64,000 nucleotides of DNA from Sweltsa coloradensis (taxonomy: Eukaryota > Arthropoda > Insecta > Plecoptera > Chloroperlidae): positions 620,001 through 684,000 of the forward strand of contig JAMZAV010000051.1 of the NCBI GenBank assembly GCA_024449915.1, read 5' to 3'. Below, piece by piece: positions 39,101 through 51,100 of this stretch. Below the pieces are notes generated by a model. That model saw only the letters and a program-made list of their open reading frames with translations, did no database searches and was not told the origin of the DNA. Position 1 is the stretch's first letter, and every line of letters begins with the position of its first letter. Both the position numbers and the translations under genes were made by a program.

Positions 39101-42100
39101 ACCCTGTATGAAGTGTATCGTGTGTATTTTATGTTCCTTTATCCATTACATGTGTGGCTAGGCCTATGCTAGGCCTACGAGAGCAAATAAACAAATGAAA
39201 CGCGCCATCCGAGTTTTTCGCAAATCCGAGGTGCCCCCGGTCTCATCCAACTCGGATAAGAGGGATCTTACTGTATTTCCATTCAATGCCTTGGTATTTT
39301 GCTCGCAGGCGCAGCATTCATTCACCCCCACAATCCGCTCAGTAGCTAGTGAAAGTAGTTCGCGACAGGGTTGGTGAAGTGAGCGAACAGTATTAAAATT
39401 ACTAGGAAAACGCTCTAGTCCCACCGCGTTGTTCGATGAGCGTAATTGGTGCATTGAGCTGCCATGTGTTTTGCGAAATTTCTGTTGTTCTGTGGAAAAA
39501 TCATTATTAAATTGATTTTTTTTTAAATTAAATTAAATAAAATAAAAAATTAACTTTTTTTTTTTTTTTTTTTTATTAATCGTAATTGTTTAAAAAAATC
39601 GTAAAATTAAAATTTTTATAAGAAATAATTTCTCGATTGCGCTCAAATTTAACAATAATATATTAATTCATAAAATTAAGGTTCTGCGAAAAAAAATCAT
39701 TTCAATCGGATAAAGCATGTAGGTGTTATAAGTGGAATTTTTTTTTTTTAAATAAAAAATAATCGTAAAATTGCGATTTTCATGAGAAAAAATTTTCCGA
39801 TTGCGCTAAAAAACGTGGCAGTTCTAAGTTCAGAGAATTCGAAGGCCTCCATAAAATTTCATCGCAATCGGATTATCGGTTTAGCCGGAATCGTGTGGAC
39901 AAACAGACAAAAATACAAAAAAAATAAAAAAAAAACATTCCGGATTTTTTTTCTCCAGTGTAGTAGAATGGAATCTTCGCTTCGCTCATCCAATTATCGT
40001 TCCGTGAAGTGAAATTATAATATGACTTCGGTAAAAAGCGATCTAAAAATAAACAGGTTTTTAAAACGACCATTGGACGAAAAATTAGAAATAAAATCAC
40101 GAGGCCGACCAACCCCAAAATTAGACTTGGTTCTCGAAATGGACGATTTCAATGAACTAGTAATTGACTGTTTTTAGAAACTAAAAAATCGAAGAATGGA
40201 CTTTATTTTAAAATAAATACACGATGTGATGTTTGAGGCGCGTGTCGGAGGAGATGAAGGCACATTATTCGGGTATGTAATATTTTAATCAACCTTATAA
40301 TAATTAATTTTTTGGATGGTTTTCCATAAGTAACAATTACACATAGGGGAGTTTTTCCCGACCAATAAATTCAAAAAATATACTCTTGGGTCGTTTTCCG
40401 GGTACTTCAAACCATTAGTATCTGAAAAAAATTTCGCCTCCGGCGGCTGGGGCTGTGCCCCAGATCCCTTTGTTTCCCGCAGGATAGGACTTCAATATTA
40501 TATGCACCCCCCACAATAATAATTCACGAGCCGCCCCTGGTCGTGATTACGAATTTCGTGAATCGGTTGAAACATGATAGCATTGCAAATTCTTCTTCCA
40601 CTTGGTTCCACATCAACCATCGTTGTTCCACACATAGAATTGAATTCACACAACTTTGAATGACCTTTTGACACTTCTCGGCAGTCATTTTGCATGTGGA
40701 CCACACAAAAAATTTTATGGTTTAATTGCTTTCTTTCTTCTTAGGCCTATCAAATAAACAACATATAAATTATGCTTAATAATCTCCAAGGCTAAAATTA
40801 TTATTTTGAAGTTATTGTTTGGGGGCTATACATATTCAATTGAATTAAAACAAATAAATAAAAACATTTGTAACATCAACAATACTTAAACAGTTGGCAA
40901 CAGTGTTAAAATACTAGGAAAACGCTCAGTTGGACGCGTTGATAAGCGAGCACGTGCTATACAATTTGTTGATGGTCCAAATTTCAACCTGATCTGAATC
41001 TTCGTGCAACCGCTATCATGAGCCAAAAAGCTCCAGATTCGTGCGACTTTTCGTTGCCATGGTAACGTTATTTTTGTTAAAATGTAATTTCCATTTACAC
41101 TACTTATCGCATCAAAATAAAATTCACATATTCGTGACCGGACAGACATTCTAAATGATTTGGCTACCTCAGATTTTGTCGCCGTTAAGTTAAAAAAACT
41201 TTCGATTACCTTTAAACTAGGGATGTGCGGGTAGTGGTTTTTGAACTCGGGTCGGGCTCGGGTCGGGTAATTGAAAGTACCCTCGGGCTCGGGTAATTGA
41301 AGTACCCTCGGGTCGGGCTCGGGTAGTGAAATTTTTTTTATTTGTGAATTCATTTAAAAAAAAAAATCCTACAAAACAGTTTTGCATTGGTTGCAGGTAG
41401 CCACTCTGGGCTGTATTGACACGAAGAACATCCAAATCGGCGTCTTATGAACTTTTGCTCGAGTATGCCTAGGCCTAGGTCTAGTACAGTGAAACCCCGC
41501 TATTATCGTTTTCCTGCATCAATCGTTCGTTATTCTCGGAAATAATATCGTAACGATCGTTTTCTAATATTTCCGATACGAAAACCCCAAGAAAAACAGA
41601 TGCGATCGCGTATTTTCTCTTTCCGGCCGACGAAATCATCATCATGCGTTTGTACCAGCCATGCATCTGACGAAATCGCGCGTGTGCACCAGCCTTTCGG
41701 TCTGACTCCGCCCAACGCTCTGCTGCGCGCAACGAAGCGCACTAGATCGAACTTCTAGATGAATTGCAACTTTGTTCTAGGCCTGCCGCCTAGGCATTAG
41801 ACGATGTTTATTAGCGTTGTTTCTTTTTCACCATTCGCCTACGTACGTAATATTCAACTTGCTTTATGCCGTTATTAGCGTTGAATAACCAGAAGACGAG
41901 TAATGACGGTCAGTAGGGCCTATTACTTTAGCGGGGACAGCGACGGAAGAGCCAAGGACACAGCATCATAGCATAGCCGCGCCCACGTCGTAGCGATTGG
42001 TCCGCTCCGACGTCAGCTGTTCGTTTGGCGTCTGAGCGGGCGGTTTAAAAGGAGCAGATTGGCGTGTTTCTTTATTACTTCTACCCGACCCGACTTTTTC

Positions 42101-45100
42101 GGGTAGGAATTGACGGCCCGACCCGAGGTCGGGTAATTTTACCTACCCGAAAATTACCCGTTTTTTCGGGTACCCGCACATCCCTACTTTAAACTAACTA
42201 TATAACTTTTTGAACGATTTTGTCACAAAACTAATGGCATTCAATCCAGATCAAAGCTTGCGGATGGTCCAAATTTCAACTCGATCCGAACCTTCGTTCG
42301 ACCGCTATCATGAGCCAAAAAAGCTGCGCGACTTTCCGTTGCCATGGTAACGTTACTTTTGTTATAATGTAATTTCCATTTACACTACTTATCGGATCAA
42401 AATAAAATTAACATATTCGTGACACTGACCGTACGGACATTCTAAATGATTTGGCCACCTCAGATTTTGTCGCCGTTTAGTTTGAAAAAAAAACTTTCGA
42501 TTAACTTTAATGTAACTTTGTAACTTTTCGAACGATTTTGCCACAAAACTAATGGCATTCAATCCAGATCGAAGCTTGCGGATGGTCAAAATTTCAACTC
42601 GATCCAAACCTCCGTTCGACCGCTATCATGAGCCAAAATAGTTGCGCGACTTTCCGTTGCCATGGTAACGGTACCTGACGGTACTTTATTATAATGAAAT
42701 TTCCATCTACACTACTTATCGGATCAAAATAAAATTAACATATTCGTGACCGGACGGACATTCTAAATGATTTAGCCATCTCAGATTTTGACGCCGTTTA
42801 GTTTGAAAAAAAAACTTTCGATTAACTTAAGTAACTTTTTGACTTTTTGAACAATTTTGCCTCAAAACTAATGGCATTCAATCGAGAACGAAGCTTGCGG
42901 ATGGTCAAAATTTCAACTCGATCCGAGCCTCCGTTCGAACGTTATGGCGAGACAAACAAAACAAAAAAAACAAAACCAGTGACTATTTTTTCCGGCAGAG
43001 TCAAATGAAAACGCTCGTTTCGCTCGCTTAATAAAGGACCAATGAGAGCTCGCTTCAATACCATTCTTGCAACAACAAAAAAATGTACAGACTGACATCT
43101 ACAAAAAGTTTTTCATTCAGCTGTCACTGGATAGGCCTAGGCCTAAGAGTTCCTTCTTCAGGTAGGCCCTTCATCCTAGAAATCTTTCCAACTTCTCTTT
43201 TGACATTACTTGATCCTTATGTAGTAGTTAAGGTGTAGGCACCCAGAAGACCACTTACAATTAAACAATGTCAGTAATATGAGTCCTAGGGCTATGCGAG
43301 CCTAGAATTTTTAAGCCGAGCCAAGCCGAGTATTAAAAAAAAGCTTGATTTTCGAGCCGAGCAGAGCTTTTTCAAAAAAAAAAAAAAAAAAAAAATGGTT
43401 AGGCTACATATTTTCTAGGGATTTTATCGGGTACCCGGTTCTAGAAATTACCCGGAGCCGGAGCCGTTTATAAGATCAGGGTATTTTTCGCGACCGTTTT
43501 TAGGCTAATTCACGGGTTTATTATTTTACGCGCTACGTCGATGCGATCTTTCCCGCGGAGCCTGCCTGCTGCCTGCAGAGTCGATAAAGAAGACCCGGGG
43601 AAACTTCTTTGTCGACTCTGCTAAAGAGTAACTCGAGTTGACAACAGAGCGCGTTGTAAGCCAACACGTGACACCTGCGCGAACTGCGTGCGCGTTCGGT
43701 CGATCCAACCAACAACTCACAGCTGACGAAGAACAAAGATGGTCGGTGTGGAACTAGTTGGAAGAAGAATTATTGCGATGTTATCATGTTTCTACGATCA
43801 CGACGCATTGGATTGTTATTCCTTGGCTTATCTCCTTTCTTTCCTAGGCTTATTTTGGGATGAAAGCTTCAGCGCGGGCGATAGTGTGATAGGTTTTCCC
43901 ACATGAGAGAGAGAGAGACACGTTTGCATTCTAGGCCTAGGCCTATCGCATTCTACTGCGTCGACCGTCGAGTCGACTGTTGATCGCTGGCTCAGGCTGC
44001 CGCATTCTTCCGCGAAAGTCTTTGTTGACAAGACTGTCTGTTGAGTGTTGATGAAAATGATCGCGTGTACTGCGTGTGTTTGTAGGTCGGCTCGAATAAA
44101 GCAAGCCTATAATCAAGCTCGGGTCAGCGCGAGCTCAAAACTGAAGCTTGAAAAAGCTCGAGAAATCGAGTACTCGCACAGCCCTAAATATGACCTAATA
44201 ATTCAGCTGTCAAAGTACTGACAGTGCTTCAAAATCAGGCGGCCAATGTATGATAGCATTTTTAGTTTGCTCAGCTGAGTTGATCACGTGACCATTTTGA
44301 AGGTCGTTCAAACTTGGTTGACTTTGAGTCTACTAGACAGCTCGCAGCTGCTGTGTGTTGGTTGGATCGTACGCGCACCTAGTTCGCGCATGCCATGCCA
44401 TGACACTGCTCGATATATATCTCTGCATCTATCTCTCTTGCACTCACTCGTAGGCATGGGCAAGAGTGGCTGGAAAGGCGGAGAGACAGACAGACGGAAG
44501 CACGTGTCAGCTTACTACGCGCTCTGTTGTCGACTCTAGTTACTCTTTAGGCAGCGGTTAGGCTACGCGGGAAAGACCGCATCGATGTAGCGCGTAAAAT
44601 AAACCTGTGAATTAGCCTAAAAACGGTCGCGAAAAATACCCGGATCTTAAAATCGGCTCCAGGTAATTTGTAGAACCAGGTACCCAATGTCATCCCTACA
44701 ATTTTGTTATATCTACAAATGCACTGCAAGAAGGCATGTTGCACTTGCTTGGAACATGCCCTAGATTACGTAATTACTGCAGAAAATGCACTAGTGTCGA
44801 GAGATCATTTTCCATCATGGCCTCCAATACAGGGCATCTTATTAACTTCTGCCCTCCTCATGTCACTGCCAAGTTGTAAGCTTATTTCTTCCATATGTGT
44901 GTCATTGGTTTCGATTTTGACTTGCATGTTTTGTATCTGCTTGCAGGGATAAAAATTCCAGTAGCAACATGAAAATCGACACTCTGGCCTTCATAAATTG
45001 CCTATTGACAACGCACAGCCCGGAAGTTTTCCACCCCCACATGGCACAGCTGGTACCACCCGTCGTCACTGCGGTCAAGGATACGTTTTACAAGATAACT

Positions 45101-48100
45101 GCGGAGGGTCTCTTAGTGTTGCAGCAGTTGGTGAAGGTCATCCGTCCTCTGGGTAAGTTGGACTAGGAATATTAGGCTTAATTTAAGTGTTTTACTTTTT
45201 GTTCATTCACATGTGGAACAACATTTCATGTTTACAAATCAATTTCACTTAAATGTACTCTAATTTCTAGAAGCTATGCACAGTATTACGTATCAACAAA
45301 CGGTCAAACCAGTGTATTATAGTAGGGATGGGACGATGCCGATTCCACCGATTCTCGAAGAATCGGTAAAGAATCGTTCTACCGATTATTACGAAAAATT
45401 GAGCCGATTCCGAGAATACGTAATTTTTCATTTGGCGCCATGTATTAAGCTTTGAAGTGTTGGCAGTATGCGTTTTCCATTCGGCTAGCTCGAAAAGTCG
45501 AACATGTTGCGAGTGCGAGGAAATCAATATATAATCAACTTATATCACTATGCTGTACTGTAATGGCCGCGTCGCTTCGTAAATCATAAGCCAAACGCAC
45601 TGTCAATTAAAATGACGCCAACGCGTAAAAACTGAAAGCGATATGTGAACGAGGAAAGTTCAACGTGTCTAAGGCAATTTGCAACTATTGCCGCACTGAA
45701 ATTTCAAGGGGCGGAACTTCGTGTAAGTCATACACTACGGCCAACATGCACAAGCATCTGAACTGAACACATTCCATCAGCATGATACCAACAAAAGTAG
45801 CCTAGGCCTATGTAATCGCCAATCGGGCGTTTGACGCAGAAGAGGTAGCCAACGATCCCGAAGTCATAGAAGAAGATATCTCCGGGCCGAGTTCCCGTGT
45901 AGGCCTAGATCGAGGTTGCCCAAGCCCAAGCCCAGGATCTTCGTCATCAAATAACTTCCACGCTTTTTTCACCTCCTCTAGTAGTGGACTAAGTAGGCCA
46001 CAATCAACATCTCCTGTACACCTAGGCCAGGATAGGCCTAGATAGTAATAGAGATAGGCCTAGGCCTCAAATCAACTCCAGGCCCACCTCCAAGCCTACA
46101 CGGTCAACACGGGGATGGTCATGGGCCTATTCTAATGGCCTTATCTTTTTTTTTTCTTTCTTGTGCAAAGTTGGTCTCTTTAGCCATTCTTCTGTCTTGC
46201 TATCCAATATAAGACTGCCTCCTTTTCTATCCTGCTCAGTTCATCGGGCAGTGAGACAATGTCACTCTTGAGGGCGGAGCATCTAAAGAGATGCGCTCTG
46301 TCTTGGTCTTCTAAATTACGAAGTTTACAGGTGGCCGGTTCGTTGGTAATGCTAAAGCGGTGCAGGTGGTGTTGCAAGCCGGAAATGGGCGGTGGCCGTC
46401 TTTCTCGACCAGTCTTTGTCTGACCCTTTCTTGATCTCGGTCCACCAGTTCTTTAGTCGTGAAGTCTCTTCTGTGGTTTTCCTGAAGATCTTTTTTGTGG
46501 TTGATTTGATCTTAGTTTTGACATTTTTGAAGGAGAGAGCGGTTGCAGTGCTTTTGTGGCACTTTTTGCCAAGAAGTCTGCCTTTTCACTCCCCATGATC
46601 TTGCAGTGGCTAGGGATCCATTGAGTCTCTAATAGTTTGTTTCGCTGACGGAGGCTGGCAAGGGAGTTTTTGAAAAGCAGCGATTTCTGATGGAGGTTCG
46701 CTGCTTGGGAGACAAATTGGATCCGCCGAGAAACTGTTGCTTACGATGACAAATTTTGTCTTGTTGAGTGGTAAGGCGGGGGTCTCGGCGATTTTTTTGG
46801 CCGCCCTGGCGATGGCTGCGTCCTCAGCGTCGAAGTATGTTTAACTGGCTCCCATTGGAGTGGCTTCTTCGAAGAAGATGCAGTGGATGCCGTAGCCTGT
46901 TCTATTTGTAACCGAGTCATAGGAGCCGTCCGTGAAGATGTGCACCCACTCTTGAAGAGGTAAGTGCTTCTTCAGGTGCTCCTTGGCAAGCTTTTTCAGT
47001 TCTTTGTGGTCATGGTCATCTTTCTTCTCGATGCCGTCAATTTTTGTTCCCGGGGCGAGCTGATTGGACTTGTCCGGCAGAAGCTCTGGGAGCGGTACGT
47101 CAAGTGGTGCACGTGGTGCTTCTAGGACAGCGGTTCTCAACCTTTTTTCTGCTGCGACACACATGTTGAGTACGTGCCCCTACGCGACACACTTACGAGA
47201 GTGTACCCACATTTCAACGAAATAATATTTAACCAGAAACGAACTTTTTGTTAAATTTTTAAAATTACAATTCTACATCTACAGTTATTAACCAATGTGT
47301 GCCAATGTGCAAATGTCACGTGCTTCCTTATCAGTGGTTTACCTGGGACTGATGTAATTCACACAGTTTCTCAGTACGAGGGTGAATGGTAGACAGACCG
47401 ACGCACATCTCACTATCAACATCAAGGAGTCTCGATCTGTTCTGTGACTGGATTGTTTTTAAAGTTGAGAAAGCTGCCTCACGCAGGTATTTAATTGGAG
47501 AAGGAAATAAAACACAAAAGAGCATTGTTAACAATAGCAGGTTATTCATTTTGAAGAGATCCAAAATGAATCAATAGAGACCTTTTTAAATCTTGATTTT
47601 AAAATTGTTTATAAGGTAAATTCAATCAACGTAATTTTTTCTGGATACGTCAGGTCTGGCACGTCGTTAATGTGTCCACCAGAACTGCAAATGGAGAGAT
47701 AACCCATTCTATTCCCTTTGTTAAAATAGAAGAAAAGTATTTCTTCAAATCCTCCTGAAGACTGGTCAAGTGTTGAATTACGTCTTTCTTGAACTGATCT
47801 TTAGATTTTATTTCCAACTTACTTGTGGCATTCATTGCTGCTGGAAAATTGACATATCGCCTTCCTTTATTGCTGATATCCATGTCCACAACATTTTTTT
47901 TTTTTTGAAAAACAAGATTGGTAAGGTAGTATGAAAAATGCGTTGCGATATTTACTTTTTCACACACGCACCTCCACCATTTGTACGAATTGGGGCGAAT
48001 TTGCTGTAGGCTACCCGGCACCTCCACCAAAATGATGTTTAAAAAAATACTTACCAAATTCTAGACTCAAGTCGAAATTTCGGGTACTTGCACACCCCTA

Positions 48101-51100
48101 GCTGTCACTCACTTTCATTTCGCCCTGAGAACTTGGGCGGTATATAGCGTTCATGTTAGTGGCGTTCATGGATAGACTTCAATATAACAATAAATGAACC
48201 AAATACTTGTGACACACCTCACGTCTGTTCGCGAGTGGTTGAGAACCCCTGTTGTAGGAGGATAGGACAGTTTTTACTCTTCAGTTGGTTACTACTTTCC
48301 GCTGGAACTTCCATGAATCATGGCTTCTAATATCGCGTCTGGATGACCTTACTTTGCGCGTTTGCAAGACCTCCGCTAGGAGGAGATGCAGGGGACCTTC
48401 CATGCCTACATGATTGTGGGATAAGAATTTGAAATGTAGACTTATTCTTTTTTCCCACGCTTATCTTGCGACGAGAGCTAAACGCGGGTGATAGTGAGAG
48501 ATGCGGGCATGTGGGAAAATAATTTACTTGCCCGACCACTTTTTTTTTTTTTTACATATCTCAGGCGTGATTTTTTTTAGCCCTGTACATACAAGTTTTA
48601 TTGTTTGTTTCTATCTGTTACAGATGGCAGCGACTTTGACTTCACCCCATACACACGTGAATTGTACCATTGTACGCTGTTGCGTTTGAGAGCGTCCGAT
48701 ATCGACCAAGAAGTGAAAGAACGAGCCATATCTTGTATGGGACAAATTCTCTGCCACTTTGGAGACTACTTGCAGGTAAGCTTACACATACACTTTCTAG
48801 ATTAGTGTGACTTAAAAGATGTCTCTAAGATTAAAACCGTGAATTGCCGAGTGAGTGTCAATAGTGTCAGTAAAAGACTACCCTTGATTTACTTCAGGTC
48901 AATGGTGTACAATCACTCATTGTCTGACAAGACAGTCCAACTTGATTTACATAACTAGGCATATAGCTTTCTCTGCCCATTTGTTGAGTTGGGTAACATT
49001 CCCGTAGGTAAACTGTATGTTGCCACGATACCAAGCCTATTCTTGCCTATTCGAAACTGAAAATCCTTTACCTATTTGTTTAGGGCGAAATGGATACCTG
49101 CATGCCCATCTTTTTGGGTCGCCTGCGCAACGAAATAACGCGCCTTACTACAGTGAAAGCACTGACCAAAGTAGCAGCGTCGCCGTTGAAAATTGATCTT
49201 CGGCTCATCCTAGAGGAAGCAATACCGATCCTCAGCACCTTTCTGCGTAAGAATCAGCGTAGCCTGAAACTCAGCACTTTGGGATTGCTGGACACGCTGG
49301 TGTGCAACTACAGGGACGCGATGAATCCTGAGCTGATTTCCAAGGTATGCATAAACTACACACTACATAGTTATCTGGTTATAGGCCTACTAATAAAGTT
49401 GAAAGGGGTTGCAAATTAGTGAAATTATTACTTAGTTATAACAGGCTAGCCGTATGTTGGGAAGAGAAGGGATGTGTAATTGTTAATATGATAACATTTT
49501 TCAACCTATGGGACTGGAGCTATTCTGCCACCTTTTCTGATCATAGACATAAAATTTAGGTGATTTGGTCCCGCTGTTTAGTCGCTATAAACCAACTACC
49601 AAGATAGGGTCATACTTCAAAAGTGCACATGTTTATATTTTAAAATATTTTTGCATGTTTTGAGTATACACTCAAACCCTTGCACAGTTTCGCGACTGAT
49701 TCTTTTAATGGATCATTATAGATTGTTGTGCTTTCGTATCTATGGTATGTGAAACGAAAAATTAAAAGGGTTAAAGCTTCACAAAATAAGTGTGATTTGA
49801 CACTATTTCTTTCCACACAACAGCGTAATTGAATTGCTAGTGGATTGTTGTGCTACAGACAAAAATTAAAAAAAACTTTGCTAATTCAAAATATGAACTT
49901 GTACCTTGATGTGGATTGACCTTAATATCAAGTAAAGGGGCAAGATTTGCCTTTGCACTATTTATGCAGTTGGGCATGTAGTGGTGTTAAATTTCTTCAA
50001 TTCATTTTCACTTGTTGCAGGTGACTGCTGAACTCGGACCCTTGTTGAACGAGTCTGACCTGCACATTGCCCAGGTCACCTTGATCCTTCTTACTTCGAT
50101 TGCCAAGGTTCAACCGGCGGCTTTGGCCAACATACATCGCGATATTCTTCCAGAAATCCTAATCCTGGTTAAATCGCCTTTGCTTCAAGGTATAAATTGT
50201 CTATTGCAGTTTAGTACCCTTCACTATTTATGGGGATGTTAGCTGCCGCTATTAAACCTAGGCCTAGCAGTGCACACTTGCAAAAAGTCTTTTTGCACAT
50301 ACCTTTGCACATAGCACTTGCATGCAGGGTCTCACTTACGAAAAGTTTGGGGCAATCATGGGTATTTTCTTGGTGTGAAATTTTTTTTTTTGGGGGGGGG
50401 GGGGGTGGGGGGGGGTACAAAAATGTAAAGAACAAAATATTGGCAAATTTGAAAGTTTATCATGTAAAAAATAATATGGGGCAACCAACCATTTTTCTAT
50501 TTATGTATTTTATTGATTATTTATTTATTGATTATAATTTCTGTTTTGTTGTCAGGATCTGCACTGCTTTCTCTGCTTGAGTTTTTCCAAGCCTTGGTCG
50601 TGATTGGACTTCCCGGATTGGGTTTCCACGAACTGCTAAACCTGATAGTGGCTCCATTCCAATCTTCGTTCCGTGGTGGTCCTCGACCCTCTACGGATTC
50701 TCTCATGTCATCGCCACCGCTCAAGCAGGTAGGAAGGGATAGAACCTTACCACTCTTAGACTTTGCTTGGGTTGATAGGGCCTAAAGGCTAGTTTAGTGT
50801 TGGTTGAGGAAAGATTGATAGAGGCTGGGAGCCAACAGCTTACCTTGAAAAAGTTCGGCGGCTGTGTCGAGTTGAAGATCACATAAATATATACACACAA
50901 ATTACATTACATTACACGAAACGTTTCGGCTTGAACAGCCTTGTTCACCCGTCGGAGTTATTGCCACTCTTAGACTTTGTTATTGATTGTTGTGTTAGTA
51001 TTAATGTCAATTACTTAATTACCACTCACTTAAAGCCGGCCACACTTGCATGTATCAGCCTTCCATACGTCTGCCCGCCCACGCGATCTATGCTCTTTCT

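Larger units (their letters stand above)
37882..40539. mobile_element. hAT-like element Z, inside C1
   Basis: 2658 bp with inverted ends CAGGGGCGGCTCG / CGAGCCGCCCCTG and an 8-bp duplication GTCGTAAT / GTCGTGAT (37874-37881, 40540-40547), placed within the core module of C1 at a site that is intact in C2 and E1. It contains E2 and H4. A short frame from 40022 starts [20 protein letters not shown] and stops after about 50 codons; it is not identified. Confidence 0.88.
37442..44698. mobile_element. hAT-like element C1 (GGGTACCC-motif family), host of a nested stack
   Basis: 7257 bp from TAGGGATGACATCGGG to CCAATGTCATCCCTA with a perfect 8-bp duplication CAATTTTG (37434-37441, 44699-44706). Its 834-bp relative C2 (55766) shows the uninterrupted layout. 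C1 contains, in order, Z (with E2 and H4), H5 (with A) and D1. Its core module is split by Z between 37881 and 40540. Confidence 0.9.

Noticed and set aside
41481..41732. 83-codon frame shared by A and B as a host gene
   Set aside because: Both copies lie inside non-autonomous elements of one family; homology is explained by descent of the element and no domain is recognised.
44699..44706. C1 as two separate truncated elements
   Set aside because: The perfect CAATTTTG duplication at 37434 and 44699 shows that both ends belong to one insertion.
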